Shown here one piece after another: positions 34,723 to 44,631 of a DNA stretch of 64,000 nucleotides; position 1 is the first letter of the stretch; the number at the start of each line of letters is the position of its first letter. The position numbers were made by a program, and so were the translations under genes. This DNA is from Persebacter sp965221835 (GTDB taxonomy: Bacteria; Pseudomonadota; Gammaproteobacteria; Tethybacterales; Persebacteraceae): NCBI GenBank assembly GCA_965221835.1, contig OZ244916.1:682001-746000 (forward strand). Direction: 5' to 3'. The notes under the pieces are model-generated. The model ran no database searches. It was not told the DNA's origin and worked only from the letters and a program-made list of their open reading frames with translations.

Positions 34723-36279
34723 TTACACCGATTCCGCCGAATCAAAAAAAAGGGCGGCGGTGCGCCGCGCCGCGCCGACGACGCCGAAATCCTTGATAAA
34801 CGCCTTCGCGTAGGATTTCCAGCCATTACGATAGTCGCGTCCAGTGCGGCGGATGAAAAAATCCATGTCGGCGGAATTCAACTGCGCCAGCAACTCATCC
34901 TCGCCGATGGCGCGGTCTTTAATCTTAATCGCATAGCCCGAATAAAAAGTGTACTGCGGATCGGGGCATTTCATAAAATTCGGCGCGCGATTCATTCCCG
35001 AAGTCAGAATTTTGTCGCCCAAAGTTTTGTGCAGATTAATTTCGCGCCCGTACGCATACCACGGCGCACGCGCCGCGCCCTTGTCGCGCATCAGCAAACG
35101 CGGTTTGCGCGCCGAAAGATACGCGAATATTTTCGGAAATCGCGCGCGCAATTCGTCCTCCGGCAACAGCGGCGGACGGCGCGCGTCCGTCATTTTGTAC
35201 GGGCAAATAATAACGCGATTTTTGGGATCGCGCCCGCGCTTCATCACCGAAACTTTCAATATCGGCAAAACCCCCGCCTTTTCCAAGCGAACGGTGTCGC
35301 CGTCCGCGGTTTTGCAAACAAACCATTCGCCCTCTTCGCCGACGGTCTCCAAAATAAAAACATCGTCCGCCAGCGTTTGTACGCCCACGCTGATGTCGGC
35401 GATTTGTGCGAGCGGCGCGCCGCGGCGGCGAATGCTTTCCGTCCGCGCGTATTCTTCCCCGCCACACAAATCCCAGCGCGGCGCGTGCAGACGGTCACAT
35501 TCCATCCGGTCGCAAAAGCGTATTTTGTCGCCGTCATAACGATATAAATCCAACGCCGCGCCGTCCGCGTTCTTGTCCAAAATGGTAATCAGTGAATAAG
35601 TCGTCGCGTTCGCAAAAACCTGATGTTCGCCGAAATCAATCAACGTTTGCACGACGCCCTCCGCCGCCAGCAATTCGCGCAACGGTTTTCCCGCGTCCGT
35701 CTTTGTAAAACCGTTCGGAGTGATATAACCGAGCCGCCCGCCAGCGTTCAACAGATTCAATCCCGCCTCAAAAAACGCCATATAAATGTCGCTGCATCCC
35801 CGCGCCGCCGCCCGCCACTGCCGCGCAAGCCGCACGCGCGTTTCTTTCGGCAAATGTTGAATGCGGATATACGGCGGATTGCCGGCGACAAAATCAAACG
35901 CGCCGAAAAAAGGCGCGAGCGCGTTTTTGTCCGCGCCGTCCATTCGCCGCAAATTCCAATTGATATTCGCGCGCATTCCGCGTTCGCGCAAAAGCGTATC
36001 CAACCGCGCGCGACATTTTTCCAAGGCGGCGGAATCCAAATCAAATCCGCAAACGCCGTTTTGCAAATCCCGTTTCAATGTTTTGGAATCACCGTGTTCG
36101 GAAAGAATTTTTTCCGCCGCGGCAACGAGAAAGTTGCCGTCCCCGCACGCCGGATCGCAAAGCGCCTTGCCGCGCAATCCGCCCCCGCACAGACGCGAAA
36201 GAATTTCATCCACAATCCAGCGCGGCGTATACACCGCGCCATTCCGCTTTTGTTCGCCGATGTCGTTTCTCAACGGCAC
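34723..36279 (-). CDS. Gamma-class N6-adenine DNA methyltransferase (TaqI-like)
   Basis: 518 residues. It begins NGAVYTPRWIVDEIL, as in TaqI/Eco57I-type enzymes. AdoMet motif I is DPACGDGNFLVAAAEK and catalytic motif IV is FVAGNPPYIRIQHL. The C-terminal half (GREINLHKTLGDKIL, YTFYSGYAIKI, LLAQLNSADMDFFIRR) resembles the target-recognition region of these methyltransferases. Its start overlaps by 10 bp the end of the upstream gene (36270-36968), a likely cognate nuclease. Together they read as a type II restriction-modification pair placed between the DUF4124 gene and ftsH. Confidence 0.88.
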   Translation of the reverse strand: MPLRNDIGEQKRNGAVYTPRWIVDEILSRLCGGGLRGKALCDPACGDGNFLVAAAEKILSEHGDSKTLKRDLQNGVCGFDLDSAALEKCRARLDTLLRERGMRANINWNLRRMDGADKNALAPFFGAFDFVAGNPPYIRIQHLPKETRVRLARQWRAAARGCSDIYMAFFEAGLNLLNAGGRLGYITPNGFTKTDAGKPLRELLAAEGVVQTLIDFGEHQVFANATTYSLITILDKNADGAALDLYRYDGDKIRFCDRMECDRLHAPRWDLCGGEEYARTESIRRRGAPLAQIADISVGVQTLADDVFILETVGEEGEWFVCKTADGDTVRLEKAGVLPILKVSVMKRGRDPKNRVIICPYKMTDARRPPLLPEDELRARFPKIFAYLSARKPRLLMRDKGAARAPWYAYGREINLHKTLGDKILTSGMNRAPNFMKCPDPQYTFYSGYAIKIKDRAIGEDELLAQLNSADMDFFIRRTGRDYRNGWKSYAKAFIKDFGVVGAARRTAALFFDSAESV

Positions 36280-36968
36280 GACAATTTTGCCGCCTTGTAT
36301 TCGGTCAGTTTGACGAAAAGATTAATAAAATGTTCCAAACTCGCGTCTGTCTTTAGAAATTCTTTAATTTCCGGGTCAAATTCGGTTTTATCAATATCGG
36401 TCAGACGGGCGACTTTCCTGCTTTTGTAATTAATATCCACAAACACCAATCCGAACGCGTCCGGTTTATGCGGAAAATCGCGGTCGCGGTACAGCCGGAG
36501 ATATTTCAATAAATTGTGCGAATTGATTTTTTCATATCCGGAAACGCCGCCGCTTTTTTTGCGATATTCCACAACGGACGGCATCACGGTCAACGCGCCG
36601 TAGCCGATTTCACCGCGCCGCAAATTCGCGGTTTCGCCGAGCAAATGCTCGAAATAATTTACGCTGTTCTGTTTGTAGTTGGATGTAATAAATTTAAAAC
36701 TGACTCCGGAAACAAGCCGCCCTTGATTCAAAACGGCGATGTCAATAGCTTTGTCGTAATACAAACCAGACGCCGTCTCTTCCCTTGCGGTCGGTTCGTC
36801 ATCCCGCATCCCGCGCGTCTGATAATGTTCGCCCAAATGTTTCCGAAGCGTATCCGCCACCCAACGGTGCGCGGGCTTTAGTTTTTTCGTACTGCGGGCT
36901 CCGAACTCATTATATTTTTTATATGAATCCTGAATACATCGCAAAAATCCGTCCGTCAAATCCGACAT
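36270..36968 (-). CDS. Probable type II restriction endonuclease
   Basis: 232 residues from ATG 36968; upstream in-frame sequence is a low-complexity Lys/Arg shadow of ftsH. It has no strong family match that I can recall. A DKAIDIAVL...SGVSFKF segment (about residues 78-98) could be a PD-(D/E)xK-type core with D and K ligands, but the middle acidic residue is not obvious. Its position directly before and overlapping a TaqI-like methyltransferase is the main argument for a restriction role. Confidence 0.55.
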   Translation of the reverse strand: MSDLTDGFLRCIQDSYKKYNEFGARSTKKLKPAHRWVADTLRKHLGEHYQTRGMRDDEPTAREETASGLYYDKAIDIAVLNQGRLVSGVSFKFITSNYKQNSVNYFEHLLGETANLRRGEIGYGALTVMPSVVEYRKKSGGVSGYEKINSHNLLKYLRLYRDRDFPHKPDAFGLVFVDINYKSRKVARLTDIDKTEFDPEIKEFLKTDASLEHFINLFVKLTEYKAAKLSCR

Positions 36969-37008
36969 ATCCGCGCATTTGTCATTTGAAATCCGCCGAA
37001 TCGCGGGT

Positions 37009-38916
37009 TTACGCCGCTTCCGCTTCTTCCTTGCCGGAGATTTTTTTGTCGTCTTTGTCTTCGGGTTCTTCGTCTTCGGCGTTGTCGCCGGAATCGGAGG
37101 AGGCGGGCGGCAAATCCGGCGGTTCCGGTTCGCGCCCTTCCATAATCGCGTCAATTTGTTTTCCGTCCAACGTTTCAAGATCCAGCAACGCCTTCGTCAT
37201 CATTTCCACTTTGTCGCGATTTTTTTCCAGCAATGCGCGGGCGCGCTTGTATTGTTCGTCTATAATGGCGCGAATTTCGGCGTCCACATTTTTCATCGTA
37301 GATTCGGAAACTTGTTTGTGTGTCGTGACCGAACGCCCCAAAAATACTTCGCCTTCTTCTTCGCCGTAGACCATCGTCCCCATTTTTTTACTCATTCCCC
37401 ATTGCGTCACCATCCGCCGCGCCATTGTCGTCGCGCGTTCAAAATCGTTGGATGCGCCGGTCGTCATTTGTTCCATAAATAACTCTTCGGCGATGCGTCC
37501 GCCCAGCAACACGCAAATCGTATCCAAAATTTGGCGGTCGGTCATATTGTAGCGGTCTTCGGAGGGCAACTGCATTGTAACGCCCAGCGCGCGCCCGCGC
37601 GGGATGATGGTGACTTTATGCACCGGGTCCGTGTCCGGCAAAAGACGCGCCACAATGGCGTGTCCGGATTCGTGATAGGCGGTGTTTTTTCGTTCGCGTT
37701 CCGGCATGACGATGGATTTGCGTTCCGCGCCCATAATAATTTTTTCTTTGGCGAATTCAAAATCTATCATCCGCACCGTTTTGCGATTTTCGCGTCCCGC
37801 ATGCAACGCCGCTTCGTTGACCAGATTTGCCAAATCCGCACCGGCAAAACCGGGCGTACCGCGGGCGATAATTTTTGCGTCCACATCGCGCCGCGCCGAA
37901 ATTTTTCGTATATGCACTTTAATAATTTCTTCGCGTCCGCGAATGTCGGGTAGCGGCACAACCACTTGCCGGTCAAAACGCCCCGGACGCAACAACGCCG
38001 GGTCCAACACATCCGGGCGGTTTGTCGCCGCAATGACGATAACGCCGGTGTTTTCTTCAAATCCGTCCATTTCCACCAGCAACTGATTTAAGGTTTGTTC
38101 GCGTTCGTCGTTGCCGCCGCCCAATCCGGTTCCGCGTTGTCTGCCGACGGCGTCTATTTCGTCTATGAAAACAATGCAAGGCGCATGTTTTTTTGCCTGC
38201 TCAAACATGTCGCGTACGCGGGATGCGCCGACACCGACAAACATTTCCACGAAATCGGAACCAGAGATGGAGAAAAACGGTACTTTCGCTTCGCCTGCAA
38301 TCGCGCGCGCCAGCAAAGTTTTTCCCGTCCCCGGACTGCCCACCATCAAAACGCCGCGCGGGATTTTTGCGCCCAACTTCTTAAATCGCGCCGGACGGCT
38401 TAAAAATTCCACCAACTCGGTCACATCTTCTTTCGCCTCTTCGCAACCGGCAACATCTTCAAAACTGACGGTGTGTTCTCTTTCGCCGAGAATCCGCGCC
38501 TTGCTTTTGCCGAATGAAAACGCGCCGCCGCGTCCGCCGCCTTGCATTCGCTGCATAAAAAATATCCAAACGCCGATAAGCAACAACATCGGAAACCACG
38601 AAATAAATAAAGTCGTAAGAATGGATCTTTCGTTTTCGGCTTCCGCTTCCACTTCCACTCCCGCGCGGCGCAAATCGGAAATCATAAACAAATCGGGCGG
38701 CGCATGCGCGACAATCACCTCGTTCGATTCGGTCTGCCCGTGCAAACGCGTGCCGTCCACATAAACGCGCACAAATAAACCGTCTTCGGCGCGGCGCATA
38801 AATTCGGAATAGGGAATGCTTTGGTCGCCGCCGCCGGTTCGGAAATGTCCCAACAAATACATTCCCCCGACAAACAGCAAAATCCATATTAAAATATTTT
38901 TCATGGCAGAGTTCAT
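37009..38916 (-). CDS. ftsH: ATP-dependent zinc metalloprotease FtsH
   Basis: 635 residues, typical. Membrane-anchored AAA+ protease: TM1 (ILIWILLFVGGMYLL), periplasmic loop, TM2 (FISWFPMLLLIGVWIFF), Walker A GSPGTGKTLLA, Walker B IVFIDEIDAVG, the SRH region ATNRPDVLDPALLRPGRFDR, and the zinc motif HESGHA with a downstream Glu/Asp. It degrades misfolded and short-lived membrane and cytosolic proteins. The C-terminal tail is unusually acidic and Pro-rich. It follows rlmE by 9 bp, a conserved pairing. Confidence 0.96.
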   Translation of the reverse strand: MNSAMKNILIWILLFVGGMYLLGHFRTGGGDQSIPYSEFMRRAEDGLFVRVYVDGTRLHGQTESNEVIVAHAPPDLFMISDLRRAGVEVEAEAENERSILTTLFISWFPMLLLIGVWIFFMQRMQGGGRGGAFSFGKSKARILGEREHTVSFEDVAGCEEAKEDVTELVEFLSRPARFKKLGAKIPRGVLMVGSPGTGKTLLARAIAGEAKVPFFSISGSDFVEMFVGVGASRVRDMFEQAKKHAPCIVFIDEIDAVGRQRGTGLGGGNDEREQTLNQLLVEMDGFEENTGVIVIAATNRPDVLDPALLRPGRFDRQVVVPLPDIRGREEIIKVHIRKISARRDVDAKIIARGTPGFAGADLANLVNEAALHAGRENRKTVRMIDFEFAKEKIIMGAERKSIVMPERERKNTAYHESGHAIVARLLPDTDPVHKVTIIPRGRALGVTMQLPSEDRYNMTDRQILDTICVLLGGRIAEELFMEQMTTGASNDFERATTMARRMVTQWGMSKKMGTMVYGEEEGEVFLGRSVTTHKQVSESTMKNVDAEIRAIIDEQYKRARALLEKNRDKVEMMTKALLDLETLDGKQIDAIMEGREPEPPDLPPASSDSGDNAEDEEPEDKDDKKISGKEEAEAA

Positions 38917-38925
38917 TTTCCTATT

Positions 38926-39549
38926 TTAACCCTTATCCTTTCCGATTCCAAACAAATACACTTCGCGACTCGCCGATTTTGTCGCCTGCGGACGAAAAAT
39001 TCGCGTCCCCGCAAAGTCCCGCGCAAATGCCCGCCGCACTTCGTCAAACGCCCGCCCCTGAAATATCTTAACCAAAATTTTGCCGCCGGGCGCCAAATAA
39101 TCTCGCGCAAAAGCCGCCGCCGCCCGCGCCATTTCTGCCGATTGCGCCTGATCCACTTCGGCAACACCGCTGATATTCGGCGCCATATCCGACAATACAA
39201 CATCCGCCCGCCCGCCGAAAATATCCGCCATTTCCGCCGCAATAGATTCCGCCAAAAAATCGCCGCACAGCGAACGCACACCCGGCAACGGTTGCATCGG
39301 CAAAATATCCGCGGCGACAATGACGCCGTTTTTGCATCGCATCGCCGCAACTTGCGACCAGCCGCCGGGCGCACCGCCCAAATCCGCAACTTTCGCACCG
39401 GGAAAAAATAAACCCAGCGCATCATCCATTTCTATCAATTTAAACGCCGCCCGCGAACGAAATCCCGCCGCCCGTGCGGCGCGTACTTGCGGATCTTTTT
39501 CGTGCGCACGATGCCATTGCGCAGATTTTGCAGTGCGGCGGCGGGACAT
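38926..39549 (-). CDS. rlmE: 23S rRNA 2'-O-ribose methyltransferase (U2552)
   Basis: 207 residues. It methylates U2552 of the 23S rRNA A-loop on the 50S subunit. The catalytic K-D-K-E set is visible at about K37 (RAAFKLIE), D121 (LSDMAPN), K161 (LVKIFQG) and E196 (SREVYLFG). The AdoMet loop is ADLGGAPGGWSQVA. The 93-bp AT-rich gap upstream (39550-39642) contains TTGAAA and TTTATA 17 bp apart on the minus strand, a candidate promoter for rlmE-ftsH. Confidence 0.95.
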   Translation of the reverse strand: MSRRRTAKSAQWHRAHEKDPQVRAARAAGFRSRAAFKLIEMDDALGLFFPGAKVADLGGAPGGWSQVAAMRCKNGVIVAADILPMQPLPGVRSLCGDFLAESIAAEMADIFGGRADVVLSDMAPNISGVAEVDQAQSAEMARAAAAFARDYLAPGGKILVKIFQGRAFDEVRRAFARDFAGTRIFRPQATKSASREVYLFGIGKDKG

Positions 39550-39642
39550 AAACTATTGCCAAATATAAAGCGGAAAATAAACCATATTTCAATATTTTAT
39601 TTATAACTTTGTATATTTTGTATAAAAATGAAAATGGGCGTT

Positions 39643-40419
39643 TTATTTCGCCAGAAATCCGCCGTCTACCGGCAGCAAAATGCCGGTGATATATGCCGCC
39701 GCCGGAGACGCCAAAAATACTGCCGCGCCGTCCAAATCGGAAAGTTCGCCGTTGCGTCCGAGAATGGTGGAATCGGCGAGACGCGCCGCAAGTTGCGAAT
39801 CCGAAAACACTTTGTCGGTCATTGCGCTGGGAAAAAATCCCGGCAAAATCGCGTTAACTGTGATTCCGTCCCGCCCCAAAGCGCGCGCCAACGCCCGCGT
39901 AAGTTGCACGACGCCGCCTTTGGATGCGGTATAGGCGGCGTCGCCCAAACCCGCGCGCAACGATTGCAAAGAACCGATGTTGATAATCGCGCCGCCGCCG
40001 GACATTCCGCGCGCCAACTCACGCGAAAGAAAAAACGGCGCGGTCAAATTAATCGCCATTGTTTTGTCCCACGATTCCGGCGTAATATCCGCGGCGGCAC
40101 GCGCAGGGTCGGGCGATGAACGCAAATTGACTCCGGCGGCGTTCGCGAGAATTTGCGGCGCACCGAAACATTCGGCAATTTGCGCGGCGATTGCGGGAAT
40201 GTTCGCGGTTTGCGCCAAATCGGCGGCGACCGCTTTCGCGCACGTTTTTTGGGCGGCGGCGTTGATTTCGTCCGCCGCTTCCCGCAACAAATTTTCGCGC
40301 CGTCCGAGCAACACGACATTCGCGCCCGCCGCCGCAAACGCAAATGCAATGCGCCGCCCGATTCCCGACCCGCCGCCGCTAACCGCCGCCGTCCGCCCGT
40401 CCAGCGAAAACATCGTCAT
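39643..40419 (-). CDS. SDR-family NAD(P)-dependent oxidoreductase
   Basis: 258 residues. Classical short-chain dehydrogenase: cofactor motif SGGGSGIGRRIA (residues 14-25), NAAG, the catalytic Ser in NIGSLQS, YTASKGG with catalytic Tyr/Lys, and PGFFPSAMT. It ends with the GILLPVDGG motif. The substrate cannot be assigned; it resembles FabG and gluconate/sugar dehydrogenases. Its ATG overlaps the stop of the upstream restriction-modification gene (ATGA), so the two are probably co-translated. Confidence 0.88.
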   Translation of the reverse strand: MTMFSLDGRTAAVSGGGSGIGRRIAFAFAAAGANVVLLGRRENLLREAADEINAAAQKTCAKAVAADLAQTANIPAIAAQIAECFGAPQILANAAGVNLRSSPDPARAAADITPESWDKTMAINLTAPFFLSRELARGMSGGGAIINIGSLQSLRAGLGDAAYTASKGGVVQLTRALARALGRDGITVNAILPGFFPSAMTDKVFSDSQLAARLADSTILGRNGELSDLDGAAVFLASPAAAYITGILLPVDGGFLAK

Positions 40420-43289
40420 TCTTTGCCCCCCCGCACGGACGGTTCGCCACAGAGTTTTTCGCGGACAATGGCGACTCCGTCCAGCACCGTTTTCGGCAAA
40501 CCCAGCACATCCGCGAGAATGATTTTATCCAACTCCGCGCGCGTTTTGTCTTCGTTCGCGCGATAAAACGGCAACAACGGTTCATTTTTCACGGCGTTAA
40601 ATCCACGCCGCGCCGCCGCCAATTGCCCCCCCGACAATTTCGTCAAATCCAAAACCGGCATTGTTGGAATGCGCACGGGACTAATGCTTCCTCTGCCGCT
40701 TTGCTGTTTGTTTGACCACCACCAGTACAACAAAAATCCCAAAGTAGAATTGCCCCACAATGCGAAAGCGCATTCCTGTCCGCGATTTTTAAGAATCACA
40801 TTCGGCCACGCAGTGCCCCCGATAGCCGGCTTTTCCGTGATGGCAACCGTCAGCGGTTGCGAATTAAAACGGCAATGAATGTTGAAGTGAGCGCGTCCGG
40901 CGAATTGCCAAATTTTCAGTGCCTTGTCCTTCGCCTCTTTATGTTTGCGGACAACTCCGTACGAATCGGGAGCGACCACGAGGCGCGTTTCGCGTTTCGC
41001 GTCATGCGACCACAGACAAGGATAGTTTTCGTTCGCGCTAATTTCCTCGTCCGCGTGAATGTCAAAAGGTCCGCGCGGCGGTGCGCCGTTAATGTCGCGC
41101 GCAATAAAGCCGCGTTCGGCGAAATCGCCGAGGGCGCAAACCGGAATCTTTCTCGCCCGTTTTTTCGGCGTTCCGGGAATCCACAGCAACCCGCCGACAA
41201 GCGCATGCGAAATTTGCGCAAGCGTCATATCCCGTACGCGCGCGATGCTCCACGGCGTTCCCAAACAAGACAGCGGCGCATCCAGCATGCCGCCGATTCG
41301 GGCTTTACCCGCAAAAATAGGAGTGCCGCCGTACGGCCCGTCTTCCAGTTTGGCGACGCCGCCGCGCCGTTGCGATTTAATTATGCGCGCAAATTCGTAT
41401 CCTTGAATTTCGTCTTCGGGGCGGCGGTTTAGCGAGACAAAAATCGCCCGCGGATTTTTGTGCGCCGCGCCATTGCGTCCGTTCATTCTTTTGCCGACAA
41501 ATAAAATTTCCGCCATGCCGGTGTCGGCGGAAAAAGAGCAGTCGTCGTCGTTATAGGCGGACAAACTAATAACGCACATATCATCGTAATCCCGCGTCCA
41601 CAATTCGCGCACATAATCCCAACTTTCGCCCGCCATCACGGTCAGCGGAAGGACAAAAGCGACCATGCCGTTTTGACAGACCATTTTGTCGGCGAGGGCG
41701 ACAAAATCGGACGCCAATCCGGCGTTGCCGCTGCCGCAAGTTTCGGCGCGCAACGTTTTATTGCGCTCGCCCAGCGCGCTCTGCAATTCGGCGGGCGCAC
41801 CGAACGCAGCGAACGCCGGATTAATATATCCCTTGACGAATTTTGTCGGGCGCGTAAATGGGGGATTCATAATGACCAAATTCGCCGAACGCCACGGAAT
41901 TTCCTTGAATTCCGATTCGGATTCTCCCTGCCCGCTTTTCTTTTTGGCGGAAGTGGATATAACCGGCAAAAAAGATTTGTCGGCGAGAAGTTCCAATGCC
42001 CCGATTCGGTATTCGCCTTTTTTCGGTTCGCCGTACGGAAAGGCGTACAGGCGCGTATCCTCAAAAAGTTCTTTCGGATTAATCGCCGCCAAAATGGACG
42101 CCGTCAAATGCACGGCGGCGGGCATTATATCGCAGCCAATCAGGGCGTTTTCCATAAACCGCGCATGCGATTTGCGCAAATCGCCGCCATGTTTTTCGTG
42201 CAATTCGGCGGCGCGTTGATAGGCGGCGGAAAGCAGTGCGCCTGTTCCGCAAGCGAAATCGGCGATGACATATTCGGCGGCGTTGTCTTTCCAACTTCCG
42301 CCCGCAAACGGCGCATTTTCCGGCACGGCGAGATTCGCCAGCAATGCGGCGGATGCCGGGCGCGTATAAAAAGTCGCCAAAAATTTGCGGTCGGCGATTA
42401 ACCGCTGAAACACCCGCCCGAACAAATCGTGCGACGAGAACGCCAACATAACATCCGAGGCGGTTCCGTGCAGGGAAACAATTACGGCTTTCGCCGTCGG
42501 TTCCGGCAAAACCAGCAATATCCGGCGGGCGACATGAAAAATCGGCCAATAATTAATGCCGAGAACTTTTTCCCATTCGTCCAAAAAATTCTGTTTGCGT
42601 ACGCCGCCCTCGCACGTTCCGGAAATCATCCGAATGCCGTAATGACCGCCGAACATTTCTTGAAAAATTAGCGCGTTCAGCAATATCAGCATCGCCATGC
42701 GGCGCGTTTGAATTCCGTCTTGCTGCTGCAAAATTTTCTGTATTTCCGCGCCTGCCTCGGAGTCCGAATCTTTTATTTCCGCCGCCGCTTTTTGTATGCC
42801 GCGCGCAAGCAAAATCGCCATTTTGTCAAGCAACTCGGACGACACCGAAGAGCGATAAACGAAATCGGATAAATCGGACAATCCGCCGGTCAGCCAGCCG
42901 CTTTCCGGAAAGCGAACGGTGTCGCCTGCGCCCGTTCTGGTAAATAAAGCGTAGTCAAACTCGGCGGCGGCGGCGCGTTTTTTCAGTTGCGAAGCCGCCG
43001 CGTTTTTTAATTCCGCAGAGGAACGCAACGCAATCACGGCGCGCACTTTGTCGCTTTTTATTATTTCCAAACCCAGCCGTTCCATCGCATCAGATTCTAC
43101 GGTGCGGGCGGGCATAAACTCGTTTTCAATCAAAACCGCCGGGCGGTCGTCCCGCCAAACGACAATATCCGGACGTTTTCCCTTATCGCGCAAAATGCCG
43201 GTTTCTTCCGCGTCAACTCGCCAGCGGCGGCGCATTTCGCTTAAAATTTCGGCGATGGTTTGGTTTAAGTTTTGTTCGTGAATCGGCAT
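40416..43289 (-). CDS. Single-chain N6-adenine methyltransferase with N-terminal nuclease-like domain
   Basis: 957 residues. The first about 150 residues resemble a restriction nuclease fold: RPDIVVWRDDRPAVLIENEF gives PD...ExE, where canonical enzymes have ExK. The central methyltransferase has motif I IADFACGTGALLSAAY, DIMPAAVHL and catalytic motif IV VIMNPPFTRP. The C-terminal part (PCLWSHDAKRETRL, AFALWGNSTLGFLLYWWWSN) fits target recognition. The layout is that of a type IIG or similar one-polypeptide system. Whether the nuclease is active is unclear. No specificity or helicase gene is adjacent. Confidence 0.8.
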   Translation of the reverse strand: MPIHEQNLNQTIAEILSEMRRRWRVDAEETGILRDKGKRPDIVVWRDDRPAVLIENEFMPARTVESDAMERLGLEIIKSDKVRAVIALRSSAELKNAAASQLKKRAAAAEFDYALFTRTGAGDTVRFPESGWLTGGLSDLSDFVYRSSVSSELLDKMAILLARGIQKAAAEIKDSDSEAGAEIQKILQQQDGIQTRRMAMLILLNALIFQEMFGGHYGIRMISGTCEGGVRKQNFLDEWEKVLGINYWPIFHVARRILLVLPEPTAKAVIVSLHGTASDVMLAFSSHDLFGRVFQRLIADRKFLATFYTRPASAALLANLAVPENAPFAGGSWKDNAAEYVIADFACGTGALLSAAYQRAAELHEKHGGDLRKSHARFMENALIGCDIMPAAVHLTASILAAINPKELFEDTRLYAFPYGEPKKGEYRIGALELLADKSFLPVISTSAKKKSGQGESESEFKEIPWRSANLVIMNPPFTRPTKFVKGYINPAFAAFGAPAELQSALGERNKTLRAETCGSGNAGLASDFVALADKMVCQNGMVAFVLPLTVMAGESWDYVRELWTRDYDDMCVISLSAYNDDDCSFSADTGMAEILFVGKRMNGRNGAAHKNPRAIFVSLNRRPEDEIQGYEFARIIKSQRRGGVAKLEDGPYGGTPIFAGKARIGGMLDAPLSCLGTPWSIARVRDMTLAQISHALVGGLLWIPGTPKKRARKIPVCALGDFAERGFIARDINGAPPRGPFDIHADEEISANENYPCLWSHDAKRETRLVVAPDSYGVVRKHKEAKDKALKIWQFAGRAHFNIHCRFNSQPLTVAITEKPAIGGTAWPNVILKNRGQECAFALWGNSTLGFLLYWWWSNKQQSGRGSISPVRIPTMPVLDLTKLSGGQLAAARRGFNAVKNEPLLPFYRANEDKTRAELDKIILADVLGLPKTVLDGVAIVREKLCGEPSVRGGKE

Positions 43290-43311
43290 ACGAAATTGTA
43301 CTGCAATTCGT

Positions 43312-44631
43312 TCAATTCCCGTAAATCACGCCGGGCAGCCACAGGGCGATTTGCGGGAAAAGAAGTATCATTCCGAGACCGAACAATTGAATCAGCATAA
43401 ACTGCATCATCCCGTAATAAATATCCTTCAAATCCCATTCCGGCACAACGCCTTTTAGAAAATACGCCGACAATGCAACCGGCGGCGACAGCCACGCCGT
43501 TTGCAAATTGACCGCAACCAAAATGCCGAACCACAGCAAATTAATTTCCAGACGCTCCAACAGCGGCAGCAAAATCGGTACGATAATCAGCACAATCGGC
43601 ACCCATTCCAGCGGCCAGCCGAGAATAAAAATCAGCGCCATTATCAAAAGCAAAACCGACATTTTGGATAACTCCAAATCCAACAAAAACTCCGTCAACA
43701 TCAGCGGCGTTCCCAAACGCGAAAATACCGCCCCGAAAAAGTTGGATGCCGCCACCAGCAACAAAATCAGCGCCGATATTTCCAGCGTTTTAATCATCGC
43801 TTCGTTAAATTTCCGCCATGTCAGACGGCGATACGCCAGCGCCAGCAAAAGCGCACCCGCCGCCCCGCAACCCGCCCCCTCGGTCGGTGTCGCATAACCC
43901 GCAAGAATGCTCCCCAACGCCGAAAATACCAACAACGACGGCGGCACAAGTCCCATGAAAAATTCGCGCCAAACACTCGCCATATCTTTCGCCCGTTCCT
44001 CTTCCGGCATCGCCGGTCCGAGTTTCGGATTTAGCATACTGCGCCCCACCGCATAACAGGCATACAAAAACGCCATCATCAAACCCGGCACCACCGCCGC
44101 CGCAAACAAATCGGTTACCGGCACTTCCAACACCGGTCCCATCACCACCAACATAATGGACGGCGGAATTAAAATTCCCAATGTCCCCCCGGCGGTAATC
44201 GCACCCGCCGAAAGACGCACATCGTATTTTGCGCGATTCATCGTTTTTGCCGCCATAATGCCGAGAATCGTCACCGATGCGCCGACAATTCCCGTTGCCG
44301 CCGCAAAAATCGCCGATACAAAAAGCACCGCCAAATATAATGCGCCCCGCACACGAGACAAAATCAGGCGCACCGATTCAAACAATCGCTCCATCAATCC
44401 CGCCTGCTCCATCAAAATTCCCATAAACACAAACAACGGCACCGCCGCCAATGTGTGTTCCAGCATAATGTTGTTGAATTGCAACGTCATCAGCCAAAAA
44501 ACGAGATCGCCGAAACCCCAATAACCGAACGCCAGCCCCAAAAAAATCAGCGTAAACGAAATCGGAAATCCCACGAAAATCGCCAGCAGCATCACCGCAA
44601 TCATTATCAGCCCGATAATTTCCTCGCTCAT
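43312..44631 (-). CDS. dctM: TRAP transporter large permease (DctM)
   Basis: 439 residues from ATG 44631, overlapping the dctQ stop as ATGA; the longer frame upstream is the dctQ shadow. Polytopic inner-membrane permease of a tripartite ATP-independent transporter that imports carboxylates or related solutes using an ion gradient. Family segments include VGFPISFTLIFLG, GASVTILGIMAAKTM, AGGTLGILIPPSIMLVVMG, GYATPTEGAGCGAAGALLLAL and PLEWVPIVLIIVPILLPLL. Last gene of the operon. Confidence 0.94.
   Translation of the reverse strand: MSEEIIGLIMIAVMLLAIFVGFPISFTLIFLGLAFGYWGFGDLVFWLMTLQFNNIMLEHTLAAVPLFVFMGILMEQAGLMERLFESVRLILSRVRGALYLAVLFVSAIFAAATGIVGASVTILGIMAAKTMNRAKYDVRLSAGAITAGGTLGILIPPSIMLVVMGPVLEVPVTDLFAAAVVPGLMMAFLYACYAVGRSMLNPKLGPAMPEEERAKDMASVWREFFMGLVPPSLLVFSALGSILAGYATPTEGAGCGAAGALLLALAYRRLTWRKFNEAMIKTLEISALILLLVAASNFFGAVFSRLGTPLMLTEFLLDLELSKMSVLLLIMALIFILGWPLEWVPIVLIIVPILLPLLERLEINLLWFGILVAVNLQTAWLSPPVALSAYFLKGVVPEWDLKDIYYGMMQFMLIQLFGLGMILLFPQIALWLPGVIYGN

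Noticed and set aside
36969..37178. N-terminal extension of the putative restriction nuclease
   Set aside because: It is the antisense shadow of the acidic ftsH C-terminal tail, giving an artificial Lys/Arg/Pro-rich stretch.
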